Below, piece by piece: positions 36,249 through 45,761 of a stretch of 64,000 nucleotides of DNA. Below the pieces are notes generated by a model. That model was not told where the DNA came from and ran no database searches. It saw only the letters and a list, made by a program, of their open reading frames with translations. Positions within the stretch are counted from its first letter, which is position 1; each line of letters begins with the position of its first letter. Made by a program: the position numbers and the translations under genes. The stretch covers positions 24,741 to 88,740 of the forward strand of contig CAMAVB010000003.1 of NCBI GenBank assembly GCA_945861465.1, in the 5' to 3' direction. The DNA is from Candidatus Kuenenia stuttgartensis. Lineage in GTDB: Bacteria; Planctomycetota; Planctomycetia; Planctomycetales; Planctomycetaceae.

Positions 36249-37927
36249 TGGGACGTTTGCTGTCTTTTACGAGTATCGTCTTTCTCACGGCAGGCGTTCT
36301 GTTTCCGGACGAGCCACAGCAGGAGGCGTCGGCCTCAGATTCTGCCGCAGCCACCCGCGACATCATTTATTTCCACCGTGAACACCCGATCTTCATTCGC
36401 GTGCGAATCGAGATCGACCAGACTCCCTTTGAACTTCCATGGATTGCGTACGTTCAAGCGTTGTTCGGTGAACTCGACCTGGACAGAGACGGCAGTCTGG
36501 GGCCGGAAGAGCTCTCCGTGACGGCAAACGTTGGCAGCGACGAACCTTCACCCGAAGCTGTGCGGCTGGCGCGGGACCCCGATCTCTGGTCTGCAGACAG
36601 AAGTCCGTTTGACCAGGCGATCACAATGGACGAGCTGACGGCGTTTCTTGTCTCCGCTGGTCGCGGGCCGTTTCATACTGTGGACGCGGCATCCGCACCC
36701 GTCAGTAATGATTCAGTCGGCATGACCCTGTTCGGGCTGCTGGATCTAAACTCAGATCGCATCCTTTCCAGAGAAGAGCTGGAGTCGGCGCTAACGACGC
36801 TGCGTCGCAGAGATCTTGATGACGACGGGACGTTTGGTCCGCTGGAATTGGGAGCCTCAGGAAATTCGTATGTCGCGCCGCTTGCTGGCACACCGGGCGA
36901 AACTCCTCGACCTTTCGCCGCGTTGACTCCTGGCTCAGCACCGATTGCGATCCTGCGAGAACTCGAACGCCGTTACGCAAAAATACCGTCGGCAACATCC
37001 GCAGGTCGCAGCACTTTGAGCCGCGCCCTTGGGAGCGAGGAACTGGGACTGGAATCCGAAGTATTCGATCGATACGATTTCGACTCGGACGGTCGTCTGG
37101 ATCTCGATGAGTTACGAGAATTGGTTCGACGTCCGCCGCCCACTATGGAACTGGTCGTGCGACTTGGCATCCGGGCAGAAGGTGCTCCTGTCGTGGAAAT
37201 GATCAGCTCCGCGAAAGGGCAGAACATCGCCGTGCGACGCTCAGCAGATGGACTGGCGAGCATCGTCATCAACGATGTGCAGATCGAAATCGCCCCGGCC
37301 ACGAGCGGGCCGGACGTCGCGAAGCAATACCTGCTCGGGCAGTTTGCGGCAGCCGATCTCGATAAGAACAACTATCTTGACGACAAAGAAGCTGGTCGCA
37401 GCGGCACATTCAGGGAATCGTTCGCTGAATTTGATAAGGACGCTGACGGTAAACTGTTTGAAAACGAGATGACGGTCGTTGTGGATGGCCGCATGAAGGC
37501 TGCTCGCAGCCGCACGCGGATGGACATCAACAGCCGTGGTCGCAATCTGTTCGGAATTCTCGATCTGGATCGGAATCGCAGTCTCAGCCGCCGAGAACTC
37601 GCTCAGGCGGTCAAACGAATCGCACTTTGGGATACCGACAGTGATCGTGCCATTTCGGAAGCTGAGATCCCGCAACTTTATCAGATCTCATTCGGACCGG
37701 GGCAGCCTGAGTTTCAAGGCGTCCAGATACCCGGCCAGGTCCAACGTTCAATCGGGGATACGACATCTCCGCTTTCAGCCGCGCCCGTTTGGTTCGAAAA
37801 GTTGGATCGAAACCGTGATAGCGAACTGACACGGCGAGAGTTTCCTGGTACGATTGCAGAGTTTCAAAAGCTTGATCAGAACTCCGATGGTGTCGTGGAT
37901 ACCGCAGAGGCCACTTTGGTGAAATAG
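36245..37927 (+). CDS. Exported multi-EF-hand protein
   Basis: A 560-residue protein with a signal peptide (LLSFTSIVFLTAGVLFPDE) and about ten EF-hand-like loops. Good matches are DLDRDGSLGPEEL, DFDSDGRLDLDEL, DLDKNNYLDDKEA, DKDADGKLFENEM, DLDRNRSLSRREL and DQNSDGVVDTAEA. Several others deviate at metal-ligand positions. It probably binds several calcium ions in the periplasm. It is coupled by ATGA to the DUF1501 gene and followed after 13 bases by the next gene. Such EF-hand proteins commonly travel with DUF1501/DUF1549 genes in planctomycetes. Confidence 0.92.
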   Translation: MMGRLLSFTSIVFLTAGVLFPDEPQQEASASDSAAATRDIIYFHREHPIFIRVRIEIDQTPFELPWIAYVQALFGELDLDRDGSLGPEELSVTANVGSDEPSPEAVRLARDPDLWSADRSPFDQAITMDELTAFLVSAGRGPFHTVDAASAPVSNDSVGMTLFGLLDLNSDRILSREELESALTTLRRRDLDDDGTFGPLELGASGNSYVAPLAGTPGETPRPFAALTPGSAPIAILRELERRYAKIPSATSAGRSTLSRALGSEELGLESEVFDRYDFDSDGRLDLDELRELVRRPPPTMELVVRLGIRAEGAPVVEMISSAKGQNIAVRRSADGLASIVINDVQIEIAPATSGPDVAKQYLLGQFAAADLDKNNYLDDKEAGRSGTFRESFAEFDKDADGKLFENEMTVVVDGRMKAARSRTRMDINSRGRNLFGILDLDRNRSLSRRELAQAVKRIALWDTDSDRAISEAEIPQLYQISFGPGQPEFQGVQIPGQVQRSIGDTTSPLSAAPVWFEKLDRNRDSELTRREFPGTIAEFQKLDQNSDGVVDTAEATLVK

Positions 37928-37940
37928 GGAGTGCATTATC

Positions 37941-40460
37941 ATGTCATCGCAACGGTCACAACTTTTTCTGGGACTGCTTGCCGGAGCTTTCGGCATTGGC
38001 CTGACACTCACGCTTGCCGCGACCTCCACGCAGGACGACAAGCCGCGACCGGTGGAGGAGTTGATTCCAGCCGGTACCGTGCTCTTCGTGGGGCAGGACG
38101 GAATGGAGAAGCATAAGGCCGCATGGGAAGATACGGCAGCGTATGAATCCATGTACGAATCCGGCATGGTTCGCGTTGTGGAAAAAGTCTTTGAATGGGT
38201 TGGGCAGGTGTCCGGATCGCAGCAAAACCCGGAAGTCGAAGAAGCCATGAAGCACCTGGAAGCTCATGGTTTGACGATTGCCGTTTCGATGCCGGTCGCA
38301 CAGGGTCCGCCGATTCCACAGGTGACGATTGTCCTGCATAGAGCGGCGAAATACGAACCGATGCTCAGCGGTCTGGTGCGCAGCTTCGGTGGCGCTTTTG
38401 GTTTACAGTTTGACCAGAAAGAAGTTCAGGACAGAGGCGTCACTCGCGCAATGATTCCCAACTCGCCCGGCATCGAAGTCGGCATGTGGGCAGAAGGCGA
38501 ACACCTTGTCGTTATCGCTGGCCGGGACGCGGTCAGCGCCGGGATATCGGTGGCCCAAGGCGATGCACCGAATCTAACAACAAACAAGCTGTGGGCGAAA
38601 TACAATTATGACACGAAAGGATTCGAAACTACTGCAGTAGGCTGGCTCGATTTCAAGTCGCTGCGGAACACATTCGGCCAGATGCCCATTCCGGAATCTT
38701 CCGGCAAGACAATCAATGACGTATTGAAAACCGTCGGGCTGCATAATGTCGATACGATTGCCGGACAATATGGATACAAGGGCAAAGCACTCTGGTCGGA
38801 AACGGCGGTCGATGTCGACGGCCCGCGATCTGGTTTGCTGGCCCTGTCCGATCAGAAGCCAATGACGCTGTCCGATCTGCCGCCGCTGCCAGTGAACACA
38901 AACGGCTTCAACGCAATGCGGGTCGAACCGTCGGTGATGTGGGATACGCTGACTCAGCTTGTGAGAGATGGAATGGCGTTCGCACCGCCTGAAGCGGCTG
39001 ATCAGACCGCAGGGGTGCTGGACAATCTGCCGCAGATCGTTGGCTTCGATCCAAAGACGGATTTGTTCGCCGCACTTGGCGATATCACCTGCGTGTTCGC
39101 CGATCCGGATCAGGGTTTCTTTGGCACAGGTATGGGAGCCATGATCAAGGTCGTGGATGCAGAGAAGGTCAAGACATCCGTCAACAAACTACTGTTGATG
39201 GCAGAACAGGCATCCCGCGGCGAATTCCGGGTCCACCGGTCGCAAAAGCATGGCCGGGAACTGATGGTCTTCCAATTCGGCCCTGTTCAGGCGGGAGCCT
39301 TGACGATCGACAATGGCTGGCTCATCGCCGGTCTGATGCCGCAGTCCGTCGAAGCGACTCTGTTGAGGATCGATGGCAAGCTGGACTCCTGGAAACCAAC
39401 ACAACTTCAGAACGAGGCATTCGACGCGCTACCGAAGTCATTTACGTCAATCACCGTCGGCGACCCGCAGGGAAGTTGGCAGGCTTTGATCAAGTTGGCA
39501 CCCATCATCCTGTCGGGCGGTCATGTCGCTCTAAGAGAACAACGAATCATTCCGCCGGGCATGGATTTGCCCATCACGATTGCCGATATTCCGCCGGCGG
39601 AACTTGTCGTCCGGCCACTGTTTCCGAACGTGGCAGTCACGACATCGGACGGAGTTGGAATTCACATCACGTCGCGACAGTCACTTCCGGGCATCCCGAT
39701 CATTGGTGGGCTCAGCGAAGGTAACGGAGTGGTGACCGTGGCCATCGGGACGGCATTACTTCTACCTGCCATTCAACAGGCTCGCGAAGCCGCCCGTCGG
39801 ACGCAATCGAAGAATAACCTGAAGCAGATCGCACTGGCTCTGCACAACTTCCACGATGTTTATCAAAGTTTTCCCGCCGGAACGCATGCGAACGAAAAGC
39901 TGAAACCTGAGGAACGACTCAGCTGGCAGGCTGCGATCCTGCCGTTCATTGAGCAGTCTAACTTGCATCAGACGATCAATTTTGAAGAGGCTTGGGATGA
40001 CGAATCCAACAAGAAAGCGGCAGAGGTCAGAGTTCCGGTTTACCTGAATCCTGGCTATCCGGCAGCTTCGGTCGGGGCGGCTGAAACTCACTATGTGGGG
40101 ATTGCCGGACTCGGCAAAGACGCGCCGATGCTTCCTGCAAACAGCAACCGCGCCGGAGTGTTCGCGTTCAATCGCAAGACCGGTATCCGGGACATCACTG
40201 ATGGAACGTCCAACACAATGATGACCAGTGAGGCATCCGGGCAGTTTGGTTCATGGATTGCGGGCGGCAACGCAACGATTCGACCGCTGACGAAGAAACC
40301 GTATATCAACGGCCCGGACGGAATCGGTGGACCATTCCGAGGCGGAGTCAACGTGGGCATGGCCGATGGTTCTGTGCGATTTGTCTCGGAGAACATCGAC
40401 CCGGTTGTCTTTGAGCGGCTGTCCACGATGGCTGATGGTCAGGTGATTGGAGAATTCTGA
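37941..40460 (+). CDS. Large exported protein with C-terminal DUF1559 domain
   Basis: An 839-residue protein. A signal peptide (LFLGLLAGAFGIGLTLTLAA) leads into a DUF3352-like region of about 570 residues (PAGTVLFVGQDGMEKHKAAW, VLHRAAKYEPMLSGLV). A DUF1559 domain begins near residue 605 ([21 protein letters not shown]) and ends VGMADGSVRFVSENIDP. DUF1559 normally sits behind an N-terminal type IV prepilin leader. Here the pilin-like segment is internal, so pilin processing seems impossible. The DUF1559 half is nearly identical over long stretches to the next gene, pointing to recent duplication or conversion. AGGGA precedes the ATG. Confidence 0.88.
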   Translation: MSSQRSQLFLGLLAGAFGIGLTLTLAATSTQDDKPRPVEELIPAGTVLFVGQDGMEKHKAAWEDTAAYESMYESGMVRVVEKVFEWVGQVSGSQQNPEVEEAMKHLEAHGLTIAVSMPVAQGPPIPQVTIVLHRAAKYEPMLSGLVRSFGGAFGLQFDQKEVQDRGVTRAMIPNSPGIEVGMWAEGEHLVVIAGRDAVSAGISVAQGDAPNLTTNKLWAKYNYDTKGFETTAVGWLDFKSLRNTFGQMPIPESSGKTINDVLKTVGLHNVDTIAGQYGYKGKALWSETAVDVDGPRSGLLALSDQKPMTLSDLPPLPVNTNGFNAMRVEPSVMWDTLTQLVRDGMAFAPPEAADQTAGVLDNLPQIVGFDPKTDLFAALGDITCVFADPDQGFFGTGMGAMIKVVDAEKVKTSVNKLLLMAEQASRGEFRVHRSQKHGRELMVFQFGPVQAGALTIDNGWLIAGLMPQSVEATLLRIDGKLDSWKPTQLQNEAFDALPKSFTSITVGDPQGSWQALIKLAPIILSGGHVALREQRIIPPGMDLPITIADIPPAELVVRPLFPNVAVTTSDGVGIHITSRQSLPGIPIIGGLSEGNGVVTVAIGTALLLPAIQQAREAARRTQSKNNLKQIALALHNFHDVYQSFPAGTHANEKLKPEERLSWQAAILPFIEQSNLHQTINFEEAWDDESNKKAAEVRVPVYLNPGYPAASVGAAETHYVGIAGLGKDAPMLPANSNRAGVFAFNRKTGIRDITDGTSNTMMTSEASGQFGSWIAGGNATIRPLTKKPYINGPDGIGGPFRGGVNVGMADGSVRFVSENIDPVVFERLSTMADGQVIGEF

Positions 40461-40535
40461 GGTTCTGACTCCATCAAATGCTTCACGAGGTTGCCCTTCG
40501 TCCCTGCCTGAAGTGGCTGGCCAGTTGTTGAATTT

Positions 40536-40610
40536 GTAGGGTGTGACAAGCGCCAGCGCAGGCACACCATGTCTGTGATTAGGTGTGCCTGGCGATGCTT
40601 GTCACACCCT
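40536..40610. repeat. Dispersed palindromic element, family B copy 2
   Basis: GTAGGGTGTGACAAGC...GCGCAGGCACACC on the left pairs with GGTGTGCC...GCTTGTCACACCCT on the right. The flanking GGCCAGTTGTTGAATTTG is similar to flanks of other copies, in inverted orientation. Confidence 0.85.
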
Positions 40611-40660
40611 GCGTCGCTGATCATGCGTGACGAAGTGAGATAAACGTCGACGAATTCCAG

Positions 40661-40754
40661 GCGGAATCGTCGCGTTGTGACAGGCAACCGCGAGCGATCG
40701 GGATTCCGTGTTTGCGAGCGTGGGTAACTGGCGGAAAGGCGGATGAACAAGTAC
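40661..40754. repeat. Direct repeat family H, copy 1
   Basis: A roughly 94-base unit containing GTGACAGGCAACCG, GATTCCGTGTTTGCGAGC and AACTGGCGGAAAGGCGGAT. A second copy is at 55864-55958. Both precede a family F palindrome and a DUF1559 gene, so the two elements form one shared upstream module. Confidence 0.75.
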
Positions 40755-40773
40755 CTTGCGGTGGCGTTGATTC

Positions 40774-40841
40774 GTTCAACCGCGTGGGCATGGCCCCGCG
40801 CTGTGCAGCACAAGCGCGGCCCGATGGGCACGCGGTTAAAC
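40774..40841. repeat. Palindromic element family F, copy 1, upstream of DUF1559 gene
   Basis: GTTCAACCGCGTGGGCAT...GCCC pairs with GATGGGCACGCGGTTAAAC. It ends 33 bases before the DUF1559 start codon. Copies 2 and 3 are at 41731-41798 and 55977-56155. Confidence 0.85.
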
Positions 40842-40874
40842 TTATTACCTCTTACATCTGAAGGAATCGCTGAG

Positions 40875-41711
40875 ATGCTCAAACATCAGACGCAGGCAAT
40901 TCAATCGCTGCTTCATCGTCGTGGTCAGATGAGTACCACAGCGATCGTGTTTCTGGTCCTTGGGATTGTGTTTTTCGTGATGGTTGTTGTGGGTGCCGTT
41001 CTGCTTGCTCTATTGCTGCCAGCCGTCCAGCAGGCACGCGCAGCCGCCCGCCGGACTCAATCGAGGAACAACCTGAAGCAGATTGCACTGGCTTTGCACA
41101 ATTACGAATCCGTGTATCACGGTCTTCCCCTCGGAACGTACTCGAATGAAAAGCTGAAACCTGAGGAACGACTCAGTTGGCAGGCTGCAATCCTGCCGTT
41201 CATGGATCAGTCCGCATTGCATCAGTCGATCAATTCTGAAGAAGCATGGGATGACGAATCCAACAGGAATGCTTCAGAGACCAGGATCCAGGTCTACTTG
41301 AATCCTGGCTATCCTGTTCCTGTCAGCGTGGCTGAAACTCACTATGTGGGGATTGCGGGACTTGGCAAAGACGCACCGATGCTTCCGGCAAACAGCAATC
41401 GCGCGGGAGTGTTTGCATTCAATCGAAAGACGGGTTTCCGGGACATCACAGACGGATTGTCCAATACGATGATGACCAGCGAGGCGTCCGGGCAGTTTGG
41501 TTCCTGGATTGCGGGCGGCAACGCGACGATTCGATCTCTGACGACGAAGCCGTATATCAACGGCCCGGATGGAATCGGCGGTCCATATACCGGAGGCTGT
41601 CAAATCGGTCTCGCCGATGGTTCAGTACGTTTCGTATCGGAGAACATCGACCCGGTCGTCTTTGAACGCCTTGCCACAATGGCTGACGGTCAGGTGATCG
41701 GAGAGTTTTAA
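40875..41711 (+). CDS. DUF1559 prepilin-like protein
   Basis: A 278-residue DUF1559 (general-secretion/pilin-like) protein. The N-terminus is [26 protein letters not shown], a basic leader and hydrophobic helix, then [26 protein letters not shown], the family hallmark. The usual leader RRGFTLIE is replaced by RRGQMSTT, so the peptidase site lacks Phe+1 and Glu+5. The C-terminus [17 protein letters not shown] is the expected DGSVRF motif. Start ATG 40875; the longer track ORF reads through family F and H repeats. It is very close in sequence to the C-terminal half of the preceding gene. Confidence 0.9.
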   Translation: MLKHQTQAIQSLLHRRGQMSTTAIVFLVLGIVFFVMVVVGAVLLALLLPAVQQARAAARRTQSRNNLKQIALALHNYESVYHGLPLGTYSNEKLKPEERLSWQAAILPFMDQSALHQSINSEEAWDDESNRNASETRIQVYLNPGYPVPVSVAETHYVGIAGLGKDAPMLPANSNRAGVFAFNRKTGFRDITDGLSNTMMTSEASGQFGSWIAGGNATIRSLTTKPYINGPDGIGGPYTGGCQIGLADGSVRFVSENIDPVVFERLATMADGQVIGEF

Positions 41712-41730
41712 GGTTAAACGTCATTATCTC

Positions 41731-41798
41731 GTTTAACCGCGTGGGCATCGCCCCGCGCTTTGCTGCACAAACGCGGCCCGATGGGCACGCGGTTAAAC
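41731..41798. repeat. Palindromic element family F, copy 2
   Basis: GTTTAACCGCGTGGGCATCG and CGATGGGCACGCGGTTAAAC around a loop containing GCTTTGCTGCACAAACGC. It lies between the DUF1559 gene and the thioredoxin-like gene and, like copy 3, is followed by a short segment containing CATCATGAAGGAATCCGTCC. Confidence 0.85.
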
Positions 41799-41860
41799 GA
41801 ATTACCACTTACATCATGTTACATCATGAAGGAATCCGTCCCTTGATTGGAGATCCGCAA

Positions 41861-43003
41861 ATGCCTCGCCAACACTGTGTTGTTTCCGGAATTGCTCGTT
41901 CCATACTTCTGACCAACATGGCTTCACTGTTGATTGGCTGCAGTGAATCAAATGAAGCCTTAAATTCGCGGACTGCGACTGATCCGTCGATCGTCGAATC
42001 ATCTTCGCCCGTTACGACCCCGGTTGACGTCAAGGTGACGGAACCTCCAGCCGAAGCCATCCCCGAAATCGTAACGGTCCCGGCTACACCCGGCAACGTG
42101 AAGGTCGCAACCACAACCCAAGTCCCAGCGCCTGTCGTGACTGAACCCTCAAAGCCCAAACGGGAACCGATCTATGTGGAAGAAGCCAACGGAAAAGAGC
42201 TGATTGCTGCGGCATTGAAAAAAGCTCAGCGCGATCATAAACATGTGCTCATTGAATGGGGCGGCAACTGGTGTGGATGGTGTTACAAGCTGCATGATGT
42301 TTTCCACAACGATACTGATGTGCGTCCGATCGTGCATGAAGAGTTCGAACTGGTATTGATTGACTCAGGCAAAAACGAAGATCTGATGCGTGAGTATGGC
42401 GGACAAGAACATCAGTACAGTTTCCCGCATCTGACGGTGCTGGACGAACAGGGCGCGGTGCTGACAAATCAGGAAACGGGTTCGCTCGAAGAAGGCCCGA
42501 AGCACGATCCAAAGCTTGTCTCTCAGTTCCTCCGTACATGGATTCCTGAAAAAGTCGATGCTGAACAGCTGCTGGCGGACTCACTGATGAAGGCGGCGGC
42601 GGAAGACAAATGCGTACTGGTTCGAGTCGGAACGCCGTACTGTGCCTGGTGCAATGTATTGGCACAGTTCGTCCAGGACCATGAATCACTCATTGCAGCC
42701 GACTATGTGGACATCAAGATCGACACGATGCGGATGACGAATGGCGAACAGACAGCGGCACGATTGGCCCCAGCGGAATCCGGTGGTGTTCCATGGATGG
42801 TGGTTCTCGATGCATCGGGAAAGGAACTTGCGTCATCACACGGTCCGGATGGCAACATCGGATATCCCTTTCAGCCGAATGAGATCGCTCATTTCATGAC
42901 GATGCTCCGTGACACGCGCACGCGACTGACGGATGCTGACCTGGACGTTATCGCCGCCGATTTGAATTCCTACCGGGACAAACGTGAGGCGAAGGGGAAG
43001 TAG
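41861..43003 (+). CDS. Lipoprotein with two thioredoxin-like domains
   Basis: A 380-residue envelope protein. An N-terminal helix ends in a lipobox-like ASLLIGC near residue 27, followed by a 75-residue Pro/Val/Thr-rich linker. The first thioredoxin-like domain has HVLIEWGGNWCGWCYKL (CGWC); the second has CVLVRVGTPYCAWCNVL (CAWC) and GGVPWMVVLD (cis-proline region). Two active CxxC sites in one chain suggest a disulfide reductase or isomerase acting in the periplasm. Start ATG 41861; upstream codons in the track come from the family F repeat. The downstream gene converges. Confidence 0.85.
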   Translation: MPRQHCVVSGIARSILLTNMASLLIGCSESNEALNSRTATDPSIVESSSPVTTPVDVKVTEPPAEAIPEIVTVPATPGNVKVATTTQVPAPVVTEPSKPKREPIYVEEANGKELIAAALKKAQRDHKHVLIEWGGNWCGWCYKLHDVFHNDTDVRPIVHEEFELVLIDSGKNEDLMREYGGQEHQYSFPHLTVLDEQGAVLTNQETGSLEEGPKHDPKLVSQFLRTWIPEKVDAEQLLADSLMKAAAEDKCVLVRVGTPYCAWCNVLAQFVQDHESLIAADYVDIKIDTMRMTNGEQTAARLAPAESGGVPWMVVLDASGKELASSHGPDGNIGYPFQPNEIAHFMTMLRDTRTRLTDADLDVIAADLNSYRDKREAKGK

Positions 43004-43033
43004 CCTTTACGCGGCCAGGAATGAGGCAGCGGC

Positions 43034-43106
43034 GGCGAGCGGCTGGGCGTCAGCCCTCCGAGTGTTCATGCGCGGGCCACGGAGGGCTCACGCCCAGCCG
43101 CTCGCC
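43034..43106. repeat. Palindromic element family C, intergenic copy (73 bp)
   Basis: GGCGAGCGGCTGGGCGTCAG...CCCTCCG pairs with CGGAGGGCTCACGCCCAGCCGCTCGCC. It lies between convergent genes. Its 73-base length is not a multiple of three, in contrast to the 75-base copies inside valS and ileS. Confidence 0.9.
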
Positions 43107-43138
43107 ATTGTCAATTCGCACCGCGCGAAGAATAGCCA

Positions 43139-45526
43139 TCATGGAAACACGATTGTCAGCGGTGTCGTATAAATCGGCTGAGCGATGCCAGTGTTAATTC
43201 CTGGCAGGCTGATGTTGGCGGCCTCGGTGCTGTCGAACAGGCTTTCGATTTTGAGAACGCCAAATTTCGGGATCAGAGAGTTCAGTGCGGCCGGGATATT
43301 CTCAATCAGAATCGCGGCCGGAGCCTGAGAGTCGATGAGATTCGTTGTCGTGCTGTTGATGGTTCCTGTTACGTTGTTCAGATGGATGCCGTGATTCGCT
43401 CCAGGACTGTTTTCCGACTTCAGCGATAAAAAGTTCAATGCGGACTTCATGTTGCTCAGGTCGAGTACTGGACCAATCTGAGATTCCATCGAGCTCAGCG
43501 TTGTGCTGCTGACAGTCAGGTTTGGAGAAGTCGCCACATACAGACCGGGACCATTATTGTTGAAGATCCTCGCCACACCGAGATTCAGGTCACCCGTGGA
43601 ATTCTGAATTGAGACACCGGCACCCTTCACATCGGCGGCTCGGACACCAACGCTGAGTATGCCAGCGGTAACCGGCTCAATGGTGGCAGGCGTCAAAGGG
43701 TTGGAGTCGAATGTCACAGTGTTGAACAACACGCCCCCGGTTGTTGCTTTCGTGACCGAGTTGCCGGCGAATCCGCTCACCCACATCGTCCCGGCTCCGG
43801 CACTGCCGTCAACAACGATTCCCGCACCGGAAGTCGAAGAAACAGCCAGCGTGTTGAGCAGCACGACCGCATTGCCGGTTGACCCGGCGCCGGTCGAGAC
43901 ATTGACGGCATCCTGTTGGACACTGATCGAGTTCGTGGCTATTGCGGCACCCGGGATCGCGGAAATACCAAGCAGCAGATTGCCAGCCCCGGTCACGTTC
44001 GCATCAATACCCCTGATGCTTCCCACGGTATTTGTGATTTTGAGGCCCGATGCCGCGACAATCCCGCCGATGGCAGTCGTATTAATCTCAAGTGCGGTAT
44101 TGCCCGAATTTTCAATTGTGACCGAAGACAGAATTGCCGACGAATCATTCAGCAGGATCCCTCGTTGCAACGGATTCGCGATCAACAGGTTATTCATGCT
44201 CACGCCAATGGACGATGTCAGGCTGATCGCATCAGTCGGAGACGACGCAATCCGATTGTTTGCAAGCGAAACTCCCAGAACATTCGTCCCGGTGACTCCT
44301 CCCTGGACGTCAAACCCGTTCAGGACCGTGATGTCTGCCAGCGTGACATCACCCACAATCGTTGACGGCAGCGCCGTCAGGGAACTGTTGACACCCGAGA
44401 GCGGAACTTTGACAGAACCGGCATTCGTGGTCACGAACTGAGTCGGACCATTGGAAAACAAACTCGAACCCGCTTTCATGGTCACGTTTTCTGCAAACGT
44501 TCCGCCGTGTGGCGTGTAGACCACTCCCGATGCGGCAAGCGGATTGAGCATTGCGTTCGAAATTGATCCATAGGGATTCTCGATCGTGCCGGTCCCGGCA
44601 CCGCCTGGGACAACATGCAGGAAGTTGAGCGGAGTCCCGCCAGGTGCTGTGAGTCGAGCACTCTCGTCCTGCAGCACGATGTTCTGCCGACGGTACACAG
44701 GATCCGCGAGACGGTGCCGCACTGTTTCGCCGTCGCCGGATCCGTCGGCCTGACGAAACTTGTGCCGCATGGAACGTCGTGCAGGAGTCGTGTTGTGGAA
44801 AACTGTGTGGCGCAGTTCGATCATTCCATTCACGGTCTGGCCGAACAGGTCGTCATCCTGAACCGAAACGCCAACGACGACACAGTTTCGAAACGCGGCT
44901 TCAGCCCGTACGCGCCACCCGGCGGCTGCACTCGAATGGTTCGAGTCGTAGTAGTAGCCACCGCCAAACAGACTGGTTGAGATCTGATAGAACGTCGGAA
45001 AATTGATACCGGTTTCTGCATCCACACCTGATAGCGCGGCGGTGGAGGGCAGGATGAGACCGTTGCCCTGGAAGTAGGCGTTCCCCTGTTGATACGCATC
45101 GTTGACGGCTGGCGTGTAAGCGTTGGCCCGGAAGTCAACGATCTGACCGAGCGATTCCACGCCAATTCCCGCCTGATTGAACAGCAGTGAATTGCTGTTG
45201 CGCGTATCCCAGTAACCATTGATGCCGTAGATGCGATTTTGATCTTCTACGAACCAGCGGTAACCTGTGCCCACATTGCTGCCGAATTCTGCGTCGTTGA
45301 AAATCAATCCGCGAAAGTCGCCGAACCACATCGTGGAATCGGATTCGGCCGACAGTGGAAGAAACCAGTCAAGAGAACTGTAGCCCATCGTGTGTCCAAC
45401 GCCCGCCCCCGACACATGCCGCGCTGACAATCGCGTCATGTACGGTGCTGGTGCATCCTGCGCTTCGGCAGTTTTCGCCGCTGCGAGCGTTGCGACAATG
45501 AAGAAGATAAGGAACCAGCGATTCAT
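43139..45526 (-). CDS. Surface protein: N-terminal barrel-like domain plus right-handed beta-helix
   Basis: A 795-residue exported protein. The signal peptide MNRWFLIFFIVATLAAAKTAEAQ decides the start at 45526. Residues 30-260 show alternating aromatic/Gly strands (WFGDFRGLIFNDAEFGSNVG, FGGGYYYDSNHSSAAAGW) like the inverse-autotransporter or outer-membrane barrel domain often found at planctomycete N-termini. From about residue 285 (GGTPLNFLHVVPGGAGTGTIENPYGSI) to the end, short Val/Thr/Asn-rich repeats fit a parallel beta-helix (pectate-lyase-like). Likely an anchored surface or adhesin-like protein; no catalytic residues are recognised. It stands alone between family C and B repeats. Confidence 0.8.
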   Translation of the reverse strand: MNRWFLIFFIVATLAAAKTAEAQDAPAPYMTRLSARHVSGAGVGHTMGYSSLDWFLPLSAESDSTMWFGDFRGLIFNDAEFGSNVGTGYRWFVEDQNRIYGINGYWDTRNSNSLLFNQAGIGVESLGQIVDFRANAYTPAVNDAYQQGNAYFQGNGLILPSTAALSGVDAETGINFPTFYQISTSLFGGGYYYDSNHSSAAAGWRVRAEAAFRNCVVVGVSVQDDDLFGQTVNGMIELRHTVFHNTTPARRSMRHKFRQADGSGDGETVRHRLADPVYRRQNIVLQDESARLTAPGGTPLNFLHVVPGGAGTGTIENPYGSISNAMLNPLAASGVVYTPHGGTFAENVTMKAGSSLFSNGPTQFVTTNAGSVKVPLSGVNSSLTALPSTIVGDVTLADITVLNGFDVQGGVTGTNVLGVSLANNRIASSPTDAISLTSSIGVSMNNLLIANPLQRGILLNDSSAILSSVTIENSGNTALEINTTAIGGIVAASGLKITNTVGSIRGIDANVTGAGNLLLGISAIPGAAIATNSISVQQDAVNVSTGAGSTGNAVVLLNTLAVSSTSGAGIVVDGSAGAGTMWVSGFAGNSVTKATTGGVLFNTVTFDSNPLTPATIEPVTAGILSVGVRAADVKGAGVSIQNSTGDLNLGVARIFNNNGPGLYVATSPNLTVSSTTLSSMESQIGPVLDLSNMKSALNFLSLKSENSPGANHGIHLNNVTGTINSTTTNLIDSQAPAAILIENIPAALNSLIPKFGVLKIESLFDSTEAANISLPGINTGIAQPIYTTPLTIVFP

Positions 45527-45761
45527 GTAGATCCGCAGCTGCGCATAGGCAAAAAAAACGGAGTTGTTCCTGTTGTATCGGCTATGACAATCGTTCCGAA
45601 CAAATAGAATTTTCGGCCTGAAGGATCTCCCGAAAAAAATCCTGCAAGGATTCCATTTTGGAGAGCAGGCCAGAAATTCAATGAATCCACAGGACAGGGG
45701 GTGTCGGCAATCTGTACGGCGCTCGCGGCACGGTCTGCCATTTAACGACAATGCCAAACGT

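Noticed and set aside
40743-40874. Upstream extension of the DUF1559 ORF (MNKYLAVALIRS...)
   Set aside because: This part is read through family H and F repeats; the true leader starts at MLKHQTQ (40875).
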